Shown in pieces: positions 13,081-24,724 of a stretch of DNA of 64,000 bases. The translations under genes were made by a program, and so were the position numbers. Position 1 is the first letter of the stretch, and each line of letters starts with the position of its first letter. Source of the stretch: Fremontodendron californicum (lineage: Eukaryota; Streptophyta; Magnoliopsida; Malvales; Malvaceae); the NCBI GenBank assembly GCA_030761205.1, contig JAULJL010000015.1, positions 12,901,501-12,965,500 of the forward strand, read 5' to 3'. A model generated the notes under the pieces. It worked only from the letters and a program-made list of their open reading frames with translations, was not told the origin of the DNA and ran no database searches.

Positions 13081-13400
13081 AAGGAAAAAAAAAAAAAAAA
13101 GAATCGAGTAAGAAGGAATAAAAGGTATGAAAATTTAAAATGAAAAAAATAAAATTGAATGGTCTAGAAGATAAAAGAGAAATCGAGGAGATAGAAAGAG
13201 AATGATGAAGAGAGCGAGAAGGGAAATGAGGTAGAAAAAAAAAAAAAAAAAAAAAAAAGGAAGGAAGGAGAGAGATGGGTGATTTGAGATGAGAAATAGA
13301 AAGATCAAGATGACAAAGGGGGAGGGGTAGATTCAATGGTAGAGAGAATGTGGGGAAAAGAAAGAAATGGAGGGTGAAGAGGAGAGAGAGAGAGCGTGAG
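13081..13400 (+). repeat. Purine-rich strand (polypurine tract)
   Basis: Nearly all A and G, ending in GGAGAGAGAGAGAGCGTGAG. The 110-codon minus-strand frame here is only F, L and S low complexity and is not a gene. Confidence 0.6.
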
Positions 13401-14003
13401 AAGCACCCGATCGACCAACGCTGAAAGCAAGGAAAAAATAGTATTTCTACTCACTTTTCTTCGAGGACTAGAATTGTACTCGCGATGCTTAAAAAATTAT
13501 ATATATTTTAAAAAATATACATGAATAATTTTATTAAATTAAAATTATTTTTAAAAAAATTAATGAAAGAAAAAATAAATAAATAAACAAATAAAAGATT
13601 TAGCATTTATTCTTTATTAATTTTTTTTAATTTTAATTTTTTTTATTTAATATTTTTATTAAAAAAATAGATTAAATTTTAAAATTATTTTTAAATCATA
13701 ATTTTTTCAAAAATATATTTAAAAAAACGATAAGAGAAAAGAAAATGATAAAAAATATCGATATTTTTTTCATACATAAAAAACTTAAAATCAAGTAAAA
13801 AATTTCACTAAATATGTATTTGTTAATTTTTTTATGAAATTATTATAAATTATAATTGATTGAAAATTTTAATAAAATAAACACAATAATAATGAAAAAA
13901 AAAAATTATTTCTTATTCTTTTTTCCATTTTTTCTTCTTCTCTTTTTCTTTTTTTTTTTATCATGCAATTTATGATTTTTTGTGAAAATAATAAATTAAA
14001 AAA

Positions 14004-14190
14004 CTAAAAAAAAAAAAAAAAATTCTTTTGTTTTTCTTTCTTCTTCTCGACCCTCTTTTCTTCTCCCTCCCCTCCCCTCCCCTCCCCCATCTCTTTTTCT
14101 ATCTCCTCCGCCCATCTCTTTCTCTCTAATTTTTCTTCTTCTTCTTCTCTCTCCTCCCCCATCTCTTTCTCTCTCACCTGCGTCTGTTTA
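14004..14190 (+). repeat. Pyrimidine-rich tract
   Basis: A TTCTTC/CTCCCCTCCCCTCCCC run. The minus-strand 66-codon frame is pure K/E/R low complexity. The preceding DNA (13440-14000) is AT-rich without recognisable features. Confidence 0.6.
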
Positions 14191-14486
14191 TTTTTTTTAA
14201 TCAACTTAAAAAATTACATTTTTACTCTCACTACAAAAAAAAGTAAAAAGAAAAAAATTGATCTTTTAGAAAAATACCCATTGAGTCCTCCGGACTCAGT
14301 TTTAAATGTAAGAGATTCCATTTTGCTTCATGATTTTTTTCTTTAAATAATAATATTTCTGTTTATAGGCATTTTACTTTCGAAGTTGCTTTTTTTGGGT
14401 TTGTTTAGATTTTTATTTTGGTTTCGATTTTTTGTTGGTCCAGTGTTAAATTGGAGATTATGGTATTGTTGTTTTTATATTTGGTC

Positions 14487-14489
<3 letters not shown>

Positions 14490-14522
<33 letters not shown>
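14490..14522. repeat. (AT)n microsatellite
   Basis: About 16 uninterrupted AT dinucleotides. Confidence 0.9.
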
Positions 14523-14525
<3 letters not shown>

Positions 14526-14979
14526 TTTGGGTTTTATTTGTTTTGGTGATGATTCTTTATATTGAAAGGAAATTCTTTAGATAAATTTAATCTGATTTTT
14601 TTTTGCTTCATTGCTCTAGACTGATTGCTATCTCTGCCACATCAGTGAAATGTAAGATCGTTTTTTAATGTTATTATTCTTAACTTTTTTGGTTAAAGAA
14701 CTTAATATTCTTTATAATTTTCCTCTTTTTTTTTTTTTTGTCTGCAAGTTATTATTAGTCATGCTTTACTTAATTTTAGATATCTAATCAATTAAGATTC
14801 CATATAAATTATAACAGTTACTTATTCTTATGGATTTTCATTTTAATATTGATGAAACTTATGATTCAAGATTGTTCTACTTCATGTATTTTAAATGTAA
14901 TTTTAATGAAAATTCTACCTTCTTTTCTATCTATCTTTATTGTAGGCTAAGGTTGTTCTCTTTTTTGTGTAATTTGTTG

Positions 14980-15560
14980 CTGCTATTTTGACTTTGATTT
15001 TTGTGGTAATATCTATTTCTGATATGGATACTATTAATAAGGCAAGACAGAATAAAATTAAAAGATTATTAGAAAGAATATGGCCAAATAGGTTAAGAAG
15101 AAGAAATCATCTAAGAAGAAATCATCTAATAAGAAATAGAAGTTCCAAATCTGATCTCAATGAAACAAATTCCGTTGTAAGCAATTAATGTAACTAAAGA
15201 AAAAATAGTCATTGTCACAATTGATGGGGCTAGGAACAATATAATGTTAAGACTACATGTAATTAGGGTGAATAGGAATAGTTAGCAATATGCATGTGTT
15301 ATTTCATTAGAAAGATCAATGTCAACCACAAATATAGCAGAGAATAGGTGCACACAGTTTAGTCAAAGTGCATAGAATCAATCTCATATTTTGTTAAATT
15401 CTACTATTGATGCTGATGTTGAATTAGAGACTGTGTCAACTAAAGCTTCTACACCTCCTATTTCTAAGTCCTCATTCACTTACCTTGCAAAAAAATGAGA
15501 TTGTAATCTCGATTCCTTTATTTAAGAAACAGCAGCAACTCAAATAAAATTAAAATGACA
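14980..15560 (+). pseudogene. Decayed coding fragment, family unknown
   Basis: From the ATG at 15025 a 54-codon frame begins MDTINKARQNKIKRLLERIW and continues with an Arg/Asn-rich repeat (RRRNHLRRNHLIRNR) before a stop at 15186-15188. Coding-like sequence goes on with stops to about 15560 (Ser/Thr-rich). Helitron replication proteins can begin with a similar basic leader, but no Rep or helicase motif is present. The remaining DNA to 16650 is AT-rich and holds nothing I can name. Confidence 0.25.
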
Positions 15561-16651
15561 TTTCAAGTTCATCTAATCTGAGTATTGAAGCTGCTCCAAT
15601 AGTTAGTGCTTTAGCATAGGCTTTTAATGTAGGAGTTGATGGTAACGTTTTTCTATTAAGTTTCCTTTTTAACAAAATATATTTCTAATTTAAATACTAT
15701 AAATTTATTTATTAACAAAAATCACTATACATTATAAAGGTATTGTTCATAATGTAAGTTCTGATTTATAAGAACAAACAGAATCAACAAAAAACAGCAA
15801 GAAGAAGAACAACTGCTGGACATTTAAGTGAGTCTAATTTAGTCAGTGTCAATAACTTATACGAGTTATACTAAGCTATATGCTTGATTATTCAAATATA
15901 TTAGTTGTTTTATTTGACTATTTCTGTTTACATTTAAATATAATTGATGTACTTTTCTTTTATATAATGTTGTGACAAGAGGTTAAAAATACAAGTGATT
16001 GAAGGGCATTGCACCTGAAAGAATTAAATTTAACATTAGATTCAATCTTTAGAAATAAAAATAAAAAGGACATGCGTTCATTTTATTTAACACAAATCAT
16101 AGTTTTAATAAACTTCGGAATTATATATATATTTTTTCTGTTATTCAGTCATTTTTTTGTTATTGATTACAGATTTGGGATATAAAGTAAACTGTATTTC
16201 CTTTGTGTAGAGCAATATGTACTGTAATATCTTTGTGAATCAAATGTTAGGTTGACGTCTGTAAGTTATTACGTTTAACGTGTTTAATTATTTTTTCCTT
16301 CTAAAATTTCTAAATTATACATGGATTTAAAATTGATCATATTCTTTTTTTTCTTTGATTACTTGATAGGAATTCACCATTTGTAATCTTCATTATATAC
16401 GCAATCTTGATTAAGTAATGGCCTATATAACCATACTTTTAAAGAACTTTTCTTTTATTATTTTATATTAATTGGAGGAGATAGTCTTATGTTATATATT
16501 TATGTTTCCTTTTAGATTTTTTCTTTATTATCAATAGTTTTCAGTGTTTGAAATTGTTTGACTTAATATACTTTTTATTTGTAGTTTCAGTTTTCGAATT
16601 TGTTATTTATTTGCAATTATGTTTTAAATATTTACGTGTTAATTTGTTTAA

Positions 16652-16823
16652 GGGTTTTGCTAACGAGTGTCCTAAGATTAGTTAATATACTATTTATAGT
16701 AATAATATTGTATTAAATGCAAAAGTTAACAAATTTATTCATCATTTTCAATGTATTGATTAAAGAGATTACTATATTTAGTAACCTTAAAGAGTGCCCT
16801 TAGGGCACTCGTTAGCAAAATCC
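16652..16823. mobile_element. 172-bp Mutator-type MITE, copy 1
   Basis: Ends are inverse: GGGTTTTGCTAACGAGTG at left, CACTCGTTAGCAAAATCC at right. Exact 9-bp target duplications TTTGTTTAA flank it (16643-16651 and 16824-16832), as expected for Mutator-like insertion. It has no coding capacity. A second copy lies at 41885-42045. Confidence 0.88.
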
Positions 16824-16832
16824 TTTGTTTAA

Positions 16833-18086
16833 ATGAATACTTTTGTAGACTGAATTTTTCTTGCTAATCTATTTATTTAATTATTTGGTGTTTTTTCTTA
16901 CTTGCATAATTGAATTATACTTTATCTTGCACCATTATTGTTAGTAACTTTAGTTTGAACCAGGTTAGCAAGCAAAGCAAAGCCATGAAGATCAATAAGT
17001 ACAAGAAGTTGAAATATTTATCCTAATATGTAGTTGTATTACATCAATCCCTCTTTTGCCAGCTTTTGAGCATTTTTCTTTCTTTAAAGAAAATTTTAAC
17101 ATGTATGCATCATTTTTTATTAAGTTTAGATGTAAACAACCAGATTGGTTTCATAAGAAAGAAACAGAGTTATACAAGACCATTTGCAAGGAAAATTTTA
17201 ATATTTTCTCAATTTCTTTTGCATGTACAAATTATCAGGCAGCAAGTAGATACATTTTGCTTTTAATTACGAATAAGTACCCTGTCAATTTTTCTTTTAT
17301 AAGTAGTGGATGATTTTATTTTGACAGCTAAATTTTGTTGGTATCAAGTATGTTGTAACGTATAGTCCAATGCATTCAAGTAACAAAATATATATTTTTT
17401 TATGCTTTTTTATTACTTCAATTCAATTGTCATTATAGTAGTACAATTAATATAAAAGAAGCAATATAAATATAAAACGATTAATTCTAACATGAAGCAA
17501 AGCGAGGAGCATAATACTAGCTGAGAATGAAAATTAGCTTCGATTGCTAGAAGATATGAGAATGGTGTGTTCTCCTGTTATTAATTCTAGTAATGAGCAG
17601 TGAGATGTGGCATACATTGCAGATACGACTTATGAGATGTTGATTTCAAACAAAATAAACAAAACAAATTTTTCAAATCTGTTTTGTCTCTTGCTCTAGT
17701 ATAAGTGTGAGAACAATTACTGAATATTAGATAGTGAAACATCAAATAAAATAACTAACATATTTGAATAAAAGAAAGTGATAAAATTTGTTTTATATGA
17801 GTGAAACAATTATTGAAGGTTGTGCTTTGTGATTTAAGATAGATAGTGATAAAATGAATATTGTAACAATTGAGGTTTTTCACTGAGTACATAAAATTGG
17901 TATTGGTTTTCAGGTTGCATCGAGTTGGTTTCGCATATTTTAATTTAGATGTATTTATACTTATGTATTTGTAATTTCATTTCATTTTTCTTTTATTTTT
18001 GGTTTAGCTAAAGATGATGTTAGTTACATCTGAAATCTTGTTTCTCTATTGGACAATAAATGATTATTCAATTATATGTATACATG
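16833..18086. other. AT-rich intergenic DNA with uninterpreted frames
   Basis: Two overlapping frames at 17056-17313 (85 and 66 codons) have no recognisable domain and no supporting gene structure. I see no other feature. Confidence 0.35.
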
Positions 18087-18087
18087 T

Positions 18088-18535
18088 AATTAGGGACGAC
18101 AATGATAGGATATTTGTTATTTTTGAAATAGTTGAATCTCAATTCGGTTAATTTATCTGATATCTGAATCGATTTTTATTTGTTTACTATTCGAATATTA
18201 CTATTCGAGTCCACATATGATTTGGATAACAATATCCGTCGGACATCCGAATCCATTAAATATATGAATTTATTAAATATTTTTTAAAGATAAAAAATAT
18301 CATAAAATTAAATTAAATTTAAATATGTAAATGAATATCCGAATTCACTATATGTATAAATAAAATGGATTCAAATATCCGACACTTTCTAAATCAAAAT
18401 CAAAATGAATTCGGATAACAGATGTCCAAGGATTCATATCCGAATCTGCTACAGATAATAAATCTAACATCCGAATCTGAAAATTATTCAAATCCACAAT
18501 ATCCAAATTTAAAAAATAAATAAAATATTTAATGT
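18088..18535 (+). repeat. ATATCCGAATCC-type element, copy 1
   Basis: Starts near GGGACGACAATGATAGG and is filled with ATATCCGAATCC-like motifs in both orientations around an AT core. A related copy in the opposite orientation lies at 22330-22785, ending GAATTGTCATCC. Probably a non-autonomous transposon family; the right boundary is uncertain. Confidence 0.5.
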
Positions 18536-18615
18536 TTTACTATTTATTACTATCTACGTATTGATGGTACAAAAGGAGGCTGAAGTCTTCTCTTAAAAGA
18601 TGATGGTTCTAATTT

Positions 18616-19562
18616 GGGATAATGTCATGAATAGCCCTTAAAGTTTATCAAATTTGTTAATATGGTACTTGTACTTTAAAAATATCTATTTTGGTACTTA
18701 ACGTTTTCACTCCGTGTGCTATTGTAGTACCTGTCAGTAACACCGTTAAATATTGATGATGTGGTTTTTTATCCAATAAAAGCTTGACATGTAGCACCAT
18801 ATAATGATGCCACGTGTATTATCAAAAAAGTTATTATTTCAATTTAAAAATAAAAATTATATTTTTTTTCTTTACACGTGGCACCACATAGTGATGCCAC
18901 GTGTAATAAAAAAATTATTATTTAATTTTTAAAAAAATAATTTTTTTTTCTTTCTCTCTTACTTTTTAATTTTAATAAATATTTTTAACAAAAATTAAAA
19001 TAATAAAATATTTTAATTTAATATTTGTAATTTTTAATAAATATATTTTTTTTAAAAATTAAAACAATAAAATAAAATAATTTTATATTTCTATTTTTGA
19101 TTTTTGTAATTTTTAAAAATATTTTTTTAAAATATTAAAAAAAATTCAGATATTATAAATTTTAATTTTAGTTAGATATTTGAATCTTTTTAATTTTTAA
19201 AATATTTTTTAAGAAAAAACATATTTAATTTTTAAAAATATTATTTTATATTTTTAATATACTTCTTTTTTAAGATTATATATTAATTTTTAAAAATATA
19301 ATTTTAAAAATTTTAATTTTTTTTTAAATATTTAATATTTTTTACAAAAATTCAGATATTAATTTATAACAAATCAAGTGCTGCCATGTGTCATCACCTG
19401 ATTGGTCAATGCCACATCATCATTTATATTTAACGGTATTAGGTCAAGGTACCATATTAATACACGGTTTGATAGTACATATATCATATTGAACATTTTT
19501 AAAGTACAGTTATCATATTGACAAATTTGATAAACTTCAGAGATTATTCATGATATTATCCC
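18616..19562. mobile_element. 947-bp Mutator-type element with long inverted ends
   Basis: The left end begins GGGATAATGTCATGAATA and the right end is inverse (TATTCATGATATTATCCC). Similarity extends well over 100 bp inward, including AAGTTTATCAAATTTGT and the ACCGTTAAATAT block. Exact 9-bp target duplications TTCTAATTT flank it (18607-18615 and 19563-19571). The core is AT-rich with CCACGTG motifs and no reading frame. Long ends plus a 9-bp duplication point to a non-autonomous MULE. Confidence 0.88.
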
Positions 19563-19701
19563 TTCTAATTTTTATTATAGGTTTAAAAAAAAAAAATCTC
19601 GTGCTATTTTGGAAGATCATCATTTTTCTACACTGAAATCAATCTTATAAACTCCCAACTAATGATTCACTTGAAGGAAGGCAATTATTGTATATATTAT
19701 G

Positions 19702-19905
19702 AGTAGACCTATTGGACCGGGCCTGGGCAGGGATTTTAGTGATCCGAGTAGGTTCGGCTCGGATCACTGTTCATCTAATCAAAAAATATTTTTTAAATTT
19801 AATTTTAAAAATATATAGAAAAAAATTTAAATATATATTTTTTTAAAATAGTGAACAGTAAATATGGCCGACAGGCCGGCCCGGCCCATGAGCACCTCTA
19901 TAAGT
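19702..19905. repeat. GGCCCG-end element, copy B
   Basis: Left arm with GGACCGGGCC and a GATCCGAGTAGG motif, AT core, right arm GGCCGGCCCGGCCCATGAGC. The arms are inverse over about 22 bp with some mismatches. This is the clearest member of the family. Confidence 0.6.
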
Positions 19906-20024
19906 TTGATATATATTTTTTACATTAATTAGTTTTTTTTTTTGTTTTATGGTTTAAATTCAGGTGTTTTTCCATCTCTATTTTATGGTTGATAGAAAAC
20001 TAATCTCTGTCGAATCAGGAGTGT

Positions 20025-20150
20025 AATGGTAAAACCCTCTCAACATTGAGTCGGGAGTATAATAGCAAAATCCTCCCAACATTGGTGACTCCCAAGATTC
20101 GAATATTGATTCTCATATTGAGAGTTGAAACCATTTCAACCAATCAAATG
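20025..20150 (+). repeat. tRNA-like (SINE-like) stretch
   Basis: Two near-identical pieces containing GTAATGGTAAAACCCTC and TAATAGCAAAATCCTC are followed by AAGATTCGAATATTG, which resemble A-box and B-box elements of RNA polymerase III promoters. No A-tail or target duplication is visible. It could be a decayed SINE or chance. Confidence 0.25.
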
Positions 20151-20239
20151 TTGATACATTAATTAGTTTGCTTAATACATTATTATGATATATAAAAGTG
20201 AGTAAAGAGGCTAATTAAACCTTCATTTGAATCGACATT

Positions 20240-20345
20240 GTGGTTTTGTTGGAACTGCTTCTGCCACGGCCGCCGGGACCAATCTCATGGGCCGTAGCCA
20301 GTCCGAGTGCCCGAGGCCCTATTTGCTCATTTCATACCTACCACG
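20240..20345 (+). other. Isolated GC-rich island, possibly coding
   Basis: About 100 bp of GC-rich sequence (GCCACGGCCGCCGGGACC) stands out from AT-rich surroundings. One plus frame reads FVGTASATAAGTNLMGR without a stop and closes at 20434-20436. I do not recognise the peptide and there is no ATG upstream in frame. It could be an exon scrap or transferred DNA. Confidence 0.25.
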
Positions 20346-22329
20346 TGAATTTGATAAGAAAAAGAAGCTTCTTTCCTTTAGTAATGAATTAATTTTTGTG
20401 GTTTTTTTAATGCTTGTTACAAAAATTAAATTTTAAAAGAATAAATGAAAAAATATAATTAATTAAAGAATGAAATACAAAAAATTATCTTAATTACTTA
20501 TTTTTTATATTTAAAATTATAAAAAAAATTTAAATTTTGATAATTAAAATTAAAAATTCAGTACGCTTAATTTATAAATACCAATTCTCATATCTTAAAC
20601 CAAAAATCAGATTTGCCGTCCAGTCGGGGATTCAGAATCCAGACCCACGTTGTTCCAACATCAAAAATAATAATTATATGATTATTATTAGAAAAATTAA
20701 AGTCATCCCATCTCCGTTCTCCAACCAACACATTCCAAATCCAATCAAAAAGTGAGCTGGCGAGACTGGAAACAACTTTAATATCCCCTTTTGCTACAGT
20801 TAGACTTAACCATATGTATATTTATATTATATTTATGTTATTTTATATTATAATTGTGTTTAAAATGTTATATATTTATGTAAGTTTTGGCCACAACTTA
20901 AAAAACTAAGTAACAACTAACAACCAACCTAAATAATAAATAAATTTATAATCATAAAATATTTCTTAACTTATTCATGTGGTTATAGCCGTTGTAAACT
21001 ACTTTTTAAAAAATGAAAAAGACAAAAGAAAAAAAAAAAACTACCAAGATAACGGACATTTAAAAATACTATTCAGTGTTGTTGACGTCAAAGTTGTTAT
21101 TATCATTTTATCAACTTTTGTAATTGAGCCGTTATAGGGTCACAACAAAACAAAGCAGAGAATTAGCTGGCAAAGGAAGTTTTCATCACTGGACAAATAT
21201 ATTCCAATCCATAGCACAACAGCAGCAACAATAGCAGGCTCCATTTCCTTTTTCTTTTTGATAATATAATCAGGGTTATTCTTAAATTTTGTCTAAACTT
21301 TTTTTTTTTTTTTGAATAATCTTAAAAGTATATTTTTTTTTATATCGATTTGATATATTTAAGATTTTATTTTTAAAACTTTCCTTTCAAAATCAAACTT
21401 TAATTAACAAAAAAAAAATTTTTACCAATTGAACTAATCTTGTAGGTAACATCAAAATATGATAAAAAAGGCTAAAATGTCCCAAACTATTAGTTTGATT
21501 AATTTGTACCTAAGACATTGAATTTGTATTTTTAAAAGTTATAGTATCACCGTTTGATCGGAAGGAAATTTTTTTTTAATAATCTAATGATTGAAATTCA
21601 TAATATTCTTTCCTTTTTTTTTTTTCTACCTAACAGAGTTAATATATATTTAAAAAAATTTCACTTTCACATTTAAACCATTTAACAGATTGAGAATTAC
21701 TTTAGAGTTGGTCAAACTTCATATATCATTTTTTATTAAGAAGTTTTGATATTTTAAAAATGCAAGCCTGTTGTCTACTTCTAATTTTCTTAGTATTAAT
21801 GAGTGCCATATGTATTATTCTTATATATGCCTAAAATCCACTCATGCTAAAACAGAATTGTCACAAACAAATAACCTAAAATAAAACAAAACGAAAAAAA
21901 ATACTTTGATTGAATTGCATATATATGATAATTTTGTATAACCACTCTTTGATAATCTTAAAATATAGTATAAGAATATAAGATTCATGTGAAAGGTATT
22001 GTATTCTTTTGCAATTATACTTACACATGAATATTCTTAAATTTGTAAGAATTAATTCACGTTTGATTTAACAATTGTTGTTATTTTAAAGGATTTAACA
22101 TTAGGCTTCTTAGTAAGTATATATAGAAAGAAAAATTAACTTGATAATGGAAGAGAAGTATACTATTGTTTATTTATTTAGATCTTTAAATTTCTCAAAG
22201 TTAAATTTTGATGTCAAGAATCAAAAGTGCAACACCATATAAGATCCTACGACTCATAGCGAAAAAGAAAGTAACTACTGCTTTTAAGAGATTATGGATG
22301 GCACTGGATAGTAAAACTATATATTCGAA
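20346..22329. other. AT-rich intergenic DNA
   Basis: No gene, no clear inverted repeat and no recognised transposon. The 72-codon frame at 20537 is unsupported. Confidence 0.4.
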
Positions 22330-22785
22330 ATTATTTGATTTAATTTTTGTAAATTCAGATATTGTGATTTTGGAAAAAATTTAGATTTGGATATTAGATT
22401 TAATATTGTAATGGATTTGGAGCGTATTCAGATAGAAATTTTTGGATATCTAATATTTAAATTCGTTTTGATTTTGGTTTAAATAGTATCATATATCCGA
22501 ATATGTTATCTAAATACATTTTACTTATAAGGATATTATTAAAATTTGAATCCAATATCCGCTTACATATTTGTAAAATATAAAAAATTCTATACTTGTA
22601 TAGAGTTTAAAGCCTTGGCATACAAACCTTATTACCAAGAATTCGGATATTAGCGGATTTGGATATCCGACGAATAATATTATCTAATTTGGATTTGAAT
22701 TTGGATAATAAATGAATTCGAATATCATATAAATTAATCGGAATCGAATAATTCAAAAATTATATATTTGAATTGTCATCCTTTC
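22330..22785 (-). repeat. ATATCCGAATCC-type element, copy 2
   Basis: Inverse-oriented relative of 18088-18535, with GGATATTAGATTTAATATT, GGATATCCGACGAATAAT and a terminal GAATTGTCATCC. It ends about 230 bp upstream of the small gene's TATA box. Confidence 0.5.
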
Positions 22786-23012
22786 TAGAAAAAGTCTTAT
22801 ATACTTTTTTTTTATTATAGGAAAGAGAAACGGTAAAGCAGGAAGCAAATACAGCCTTGCAGTAAGACCAAAAACCCCATTTTATAAGTAGAATATTCCT
22901 CCTCAAACCTTCATTAAAATTCCATAGTATTAGTCCCTGCCTGCCTGTGCCAGCAAACGCCCTTGTTTTTGAAGAAACCAAATTGCTTCTGATCCCTCAT
23001 CCCTCCCCTACG

Positions 23013-23027
23013 TTTATATATAAATAT
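23013..23027 (+). promoter_or_regulatory. TATA box of the small membrane-peptide gene
   Basis: TTATATATAAATATA lies about 135-145 bp before the ATG at 23161. The presumed leader holds a (GA)n run at about 23083-23097, common in plant 5' UTRs. Confidence 0.5.
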
Positions 23028-23160
23028 ACATTCATTCATTCATTAAGCATTTCCTTCTCTTTCTACGCAACTGAGACACAGAGAGAGAGAGAGAGAGCAA
23101 AGACTGATTGGGTGGTTCTTCAATCATCATATATAATTCCCTTGTTTGTAATTATTGGTG

Positions 23161-23373
23161 ATGGCAAAGAAGAATTGGTCACTGAAGAAAGCTGTATTGG
23201 GAAAGGAGAGCTTTTGGCCCTGGAAACTCTCATCAGCTTTCAAGTGGAAACCCATTGATTTTCAGATGAAAATAGTTGACAATTTGGTTTTCAGGGTTCT
23301 TTACGTTGTGGAAGCCATCGTTCTCGTCTCCACTCTCTGCTTCTTCTATCTTTGCTGCGGCTGCCATATTTGA
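23161..23373 (+). CDS. Small predicted membrane peptide (70 aa), function unknown
   Basis: A single-exon frame from the first ATG (MAKKNWSLKK) to TGA. The N-terminal half is basic and Trp-rich (three FW/PW/KW pairs between residues 18 and 30). Residues about 44-66 form one hydrophobic segment followed by the Cys-rich end LCCGCHI, so a tail-anchored or single-pass membrane protein is likely. A TATA box and a GA-rich leader precede it, and local base composition is more even than the surroundings, which supports a real gene. An in-frame extension upstream has no ATG. The C-terminal CCGC is a possible acylation site. It is not a DVL/RTFL peptide by sequence. I do not recognise the family and infer no function. 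Confidence 0.65.
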   Translation: MAKKNWSLKKAVLGKESFWPWKLSSAFKWKPIDFQMKIVDNLVFRVLYVVEAIVLVSTLCFFYLCCGCHI

Positions 23374-23400
23374 TCCTACTCTTTCATTTTAATTAATGTA
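23373..23400 (+). repeat. 28-bp direct repeat, copy 1
   Basis: A 28-bp sequence starting ATCCTACTCTTTCATTTTAA recurs exactly at 25299-25326. It begins at the last base of the small gene's stop codon. The two copies bracket about 1.9 kb. Confidence 0.9.
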
Positions 23401-24055
23401 TTCATTTATTCTTCCCTTTTTTTTTTTTTTTTTGACATGATAGTTTCTTTCTAAGTAATTATTTTTTTGTAATTTCTTTTCTTGAGCTGTCGGAATAGAT
23501 GATTGTAATGTGTTATATATAATTTTTTATTTATTTTTAGTTTTGCTCTTCGTTTTTCTAAGGAAATGTTTTCTGATCATACATAAATTTGAATAAATAA
23601 TACGACAACGTGCTAGAACTTGATTTGCTTCAATTCGTTTTAGTTATCATTGAGGAAGGATGACATGATTTTCCTATGAGATAAGCCAGATTTTGTTCTG
23701 CTATGGAGGATTAATTAAGTAATCTGTATTCTTATGATTTGAATAAAATTCAAATCCAGACTTGTTGGATATATTTTTAAAAGATAAATGCATAAATCAA
23801 TTGTTTTAAATTTATATTGGTATATTATGATCTATAATTCTTATCAAAAGAAAATAAGTTTGATGTATAGCCTATTGAGCTAAATTACTTTTTTTTTTTC
23901 ATAAGAAAAAAAAAAGAATGTGCTAAATGATTCGAATTTGAAAGTGAAGACAAAAATAATCTATTGATTGTAAATAATATAAATTTTAAAAGTAAATATT
24001 TAAGATTTCATATTCAAACTATTTTGAATTGATATTGTGTTTGAATATTTTAGTC

Positions 24056-24480
24056 AATGTTAAAATAATTGGACCGGAAATCGAATCGGTTAAATTTTCG
24101 ATTTTCGATCCAACCGGTTCAATCGGTTGGACTTGTCGGTTTGATAAAACCCATTTTTTAATACTTAAAACACTAAATTATATATTAAATAAATATTAAA
24201 TATAGTTAATAATTAATAAAACTATGCATTTGATTTAATGGTATGATCTTTAATATAATATTAAGAGGTTAAAGGTTCAAATCTCATTAATTACAAATAA
24301 AATTTTGAAAAAAAATAATTTAAAACCGGTTTTTTAACGATTCAATCCGGTTTTTTACTGATTGAATCGATTCTTTATCAATTTGATGTAAATCCAGTTC
24401 TAATAACCTTCTGAACCGGACAGATCACCGATTTTCGATTTAACCGGTCTGACCCGATTTTTTAATCACTGATTTTAGCA
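24056..24480. mobile_element. AACCGGT-type MITE, copy 1
   Basis: The ends, CAATGTTAAAATAATTGGA at left and a degenerate inverse at right (CCCGATTTTTTAATCACTG), enclose AACCGGTTCAATCGG and AAAACCGGTTTTTT motifs. A conserved centre, AATGGTATGATCTTTAATAT then AGGTTCAAATCTC, is shared with copies at 25769 and 53205. No coding capacity. Confidence 0.6.
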
Positions 24481-24511
24481 TTATTATTTTAAATATTATA
24501 ATAATAGAAAT

Positions 24512-24724
24512 TTGAAAAGTAAGAGAAACAATTGTAAGGTCCGACAGGCCGGGCCGACTCCTAAAGCAGGGGAAAGTCTGTATTTGTCTAAGTTAAAGCC
24601 GGCATCTAGGCCACCTGTAACGGAAGAGCCACAAGTTTGTGTTGAGGAGATATTGGACATAGCAGTATTGATTGCGAACATGGGGTTGTCTGAAACTTTA
24701 GGCTATTTGTCTGAACATGTGTAA
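24512..24724 (+). pseudogene. Open 70-codon fragment, family unknown
   Basis: An open frame without an initial ATG reads through RQAGPTPKAGESLYL and VCVEEILDIAVLIANMG to a TAA. GC content is higher than in the flanks. It lies inside the segment bracketed by the 28-bp repeats. Possibly an exon or retroelement scrap brought in with that segment. Confidence 0.25.

Noticed and set aside
13004..13336. 110-codon minus-strand frame
   Set aside because: Pure F/L/S low complexity from a polypurine tract.
14004..14204. 66-codon minus-strand K/E/R frame
   Set aside because: Low complexity from a polypyrimidine tract.
22947..23258. 103-codon plus frame overlapping the small gene
   Set aside because: It uses a different frame across the TATA box and GA-rich leader and has no domain; the ATG frame at 23161 is better supported.
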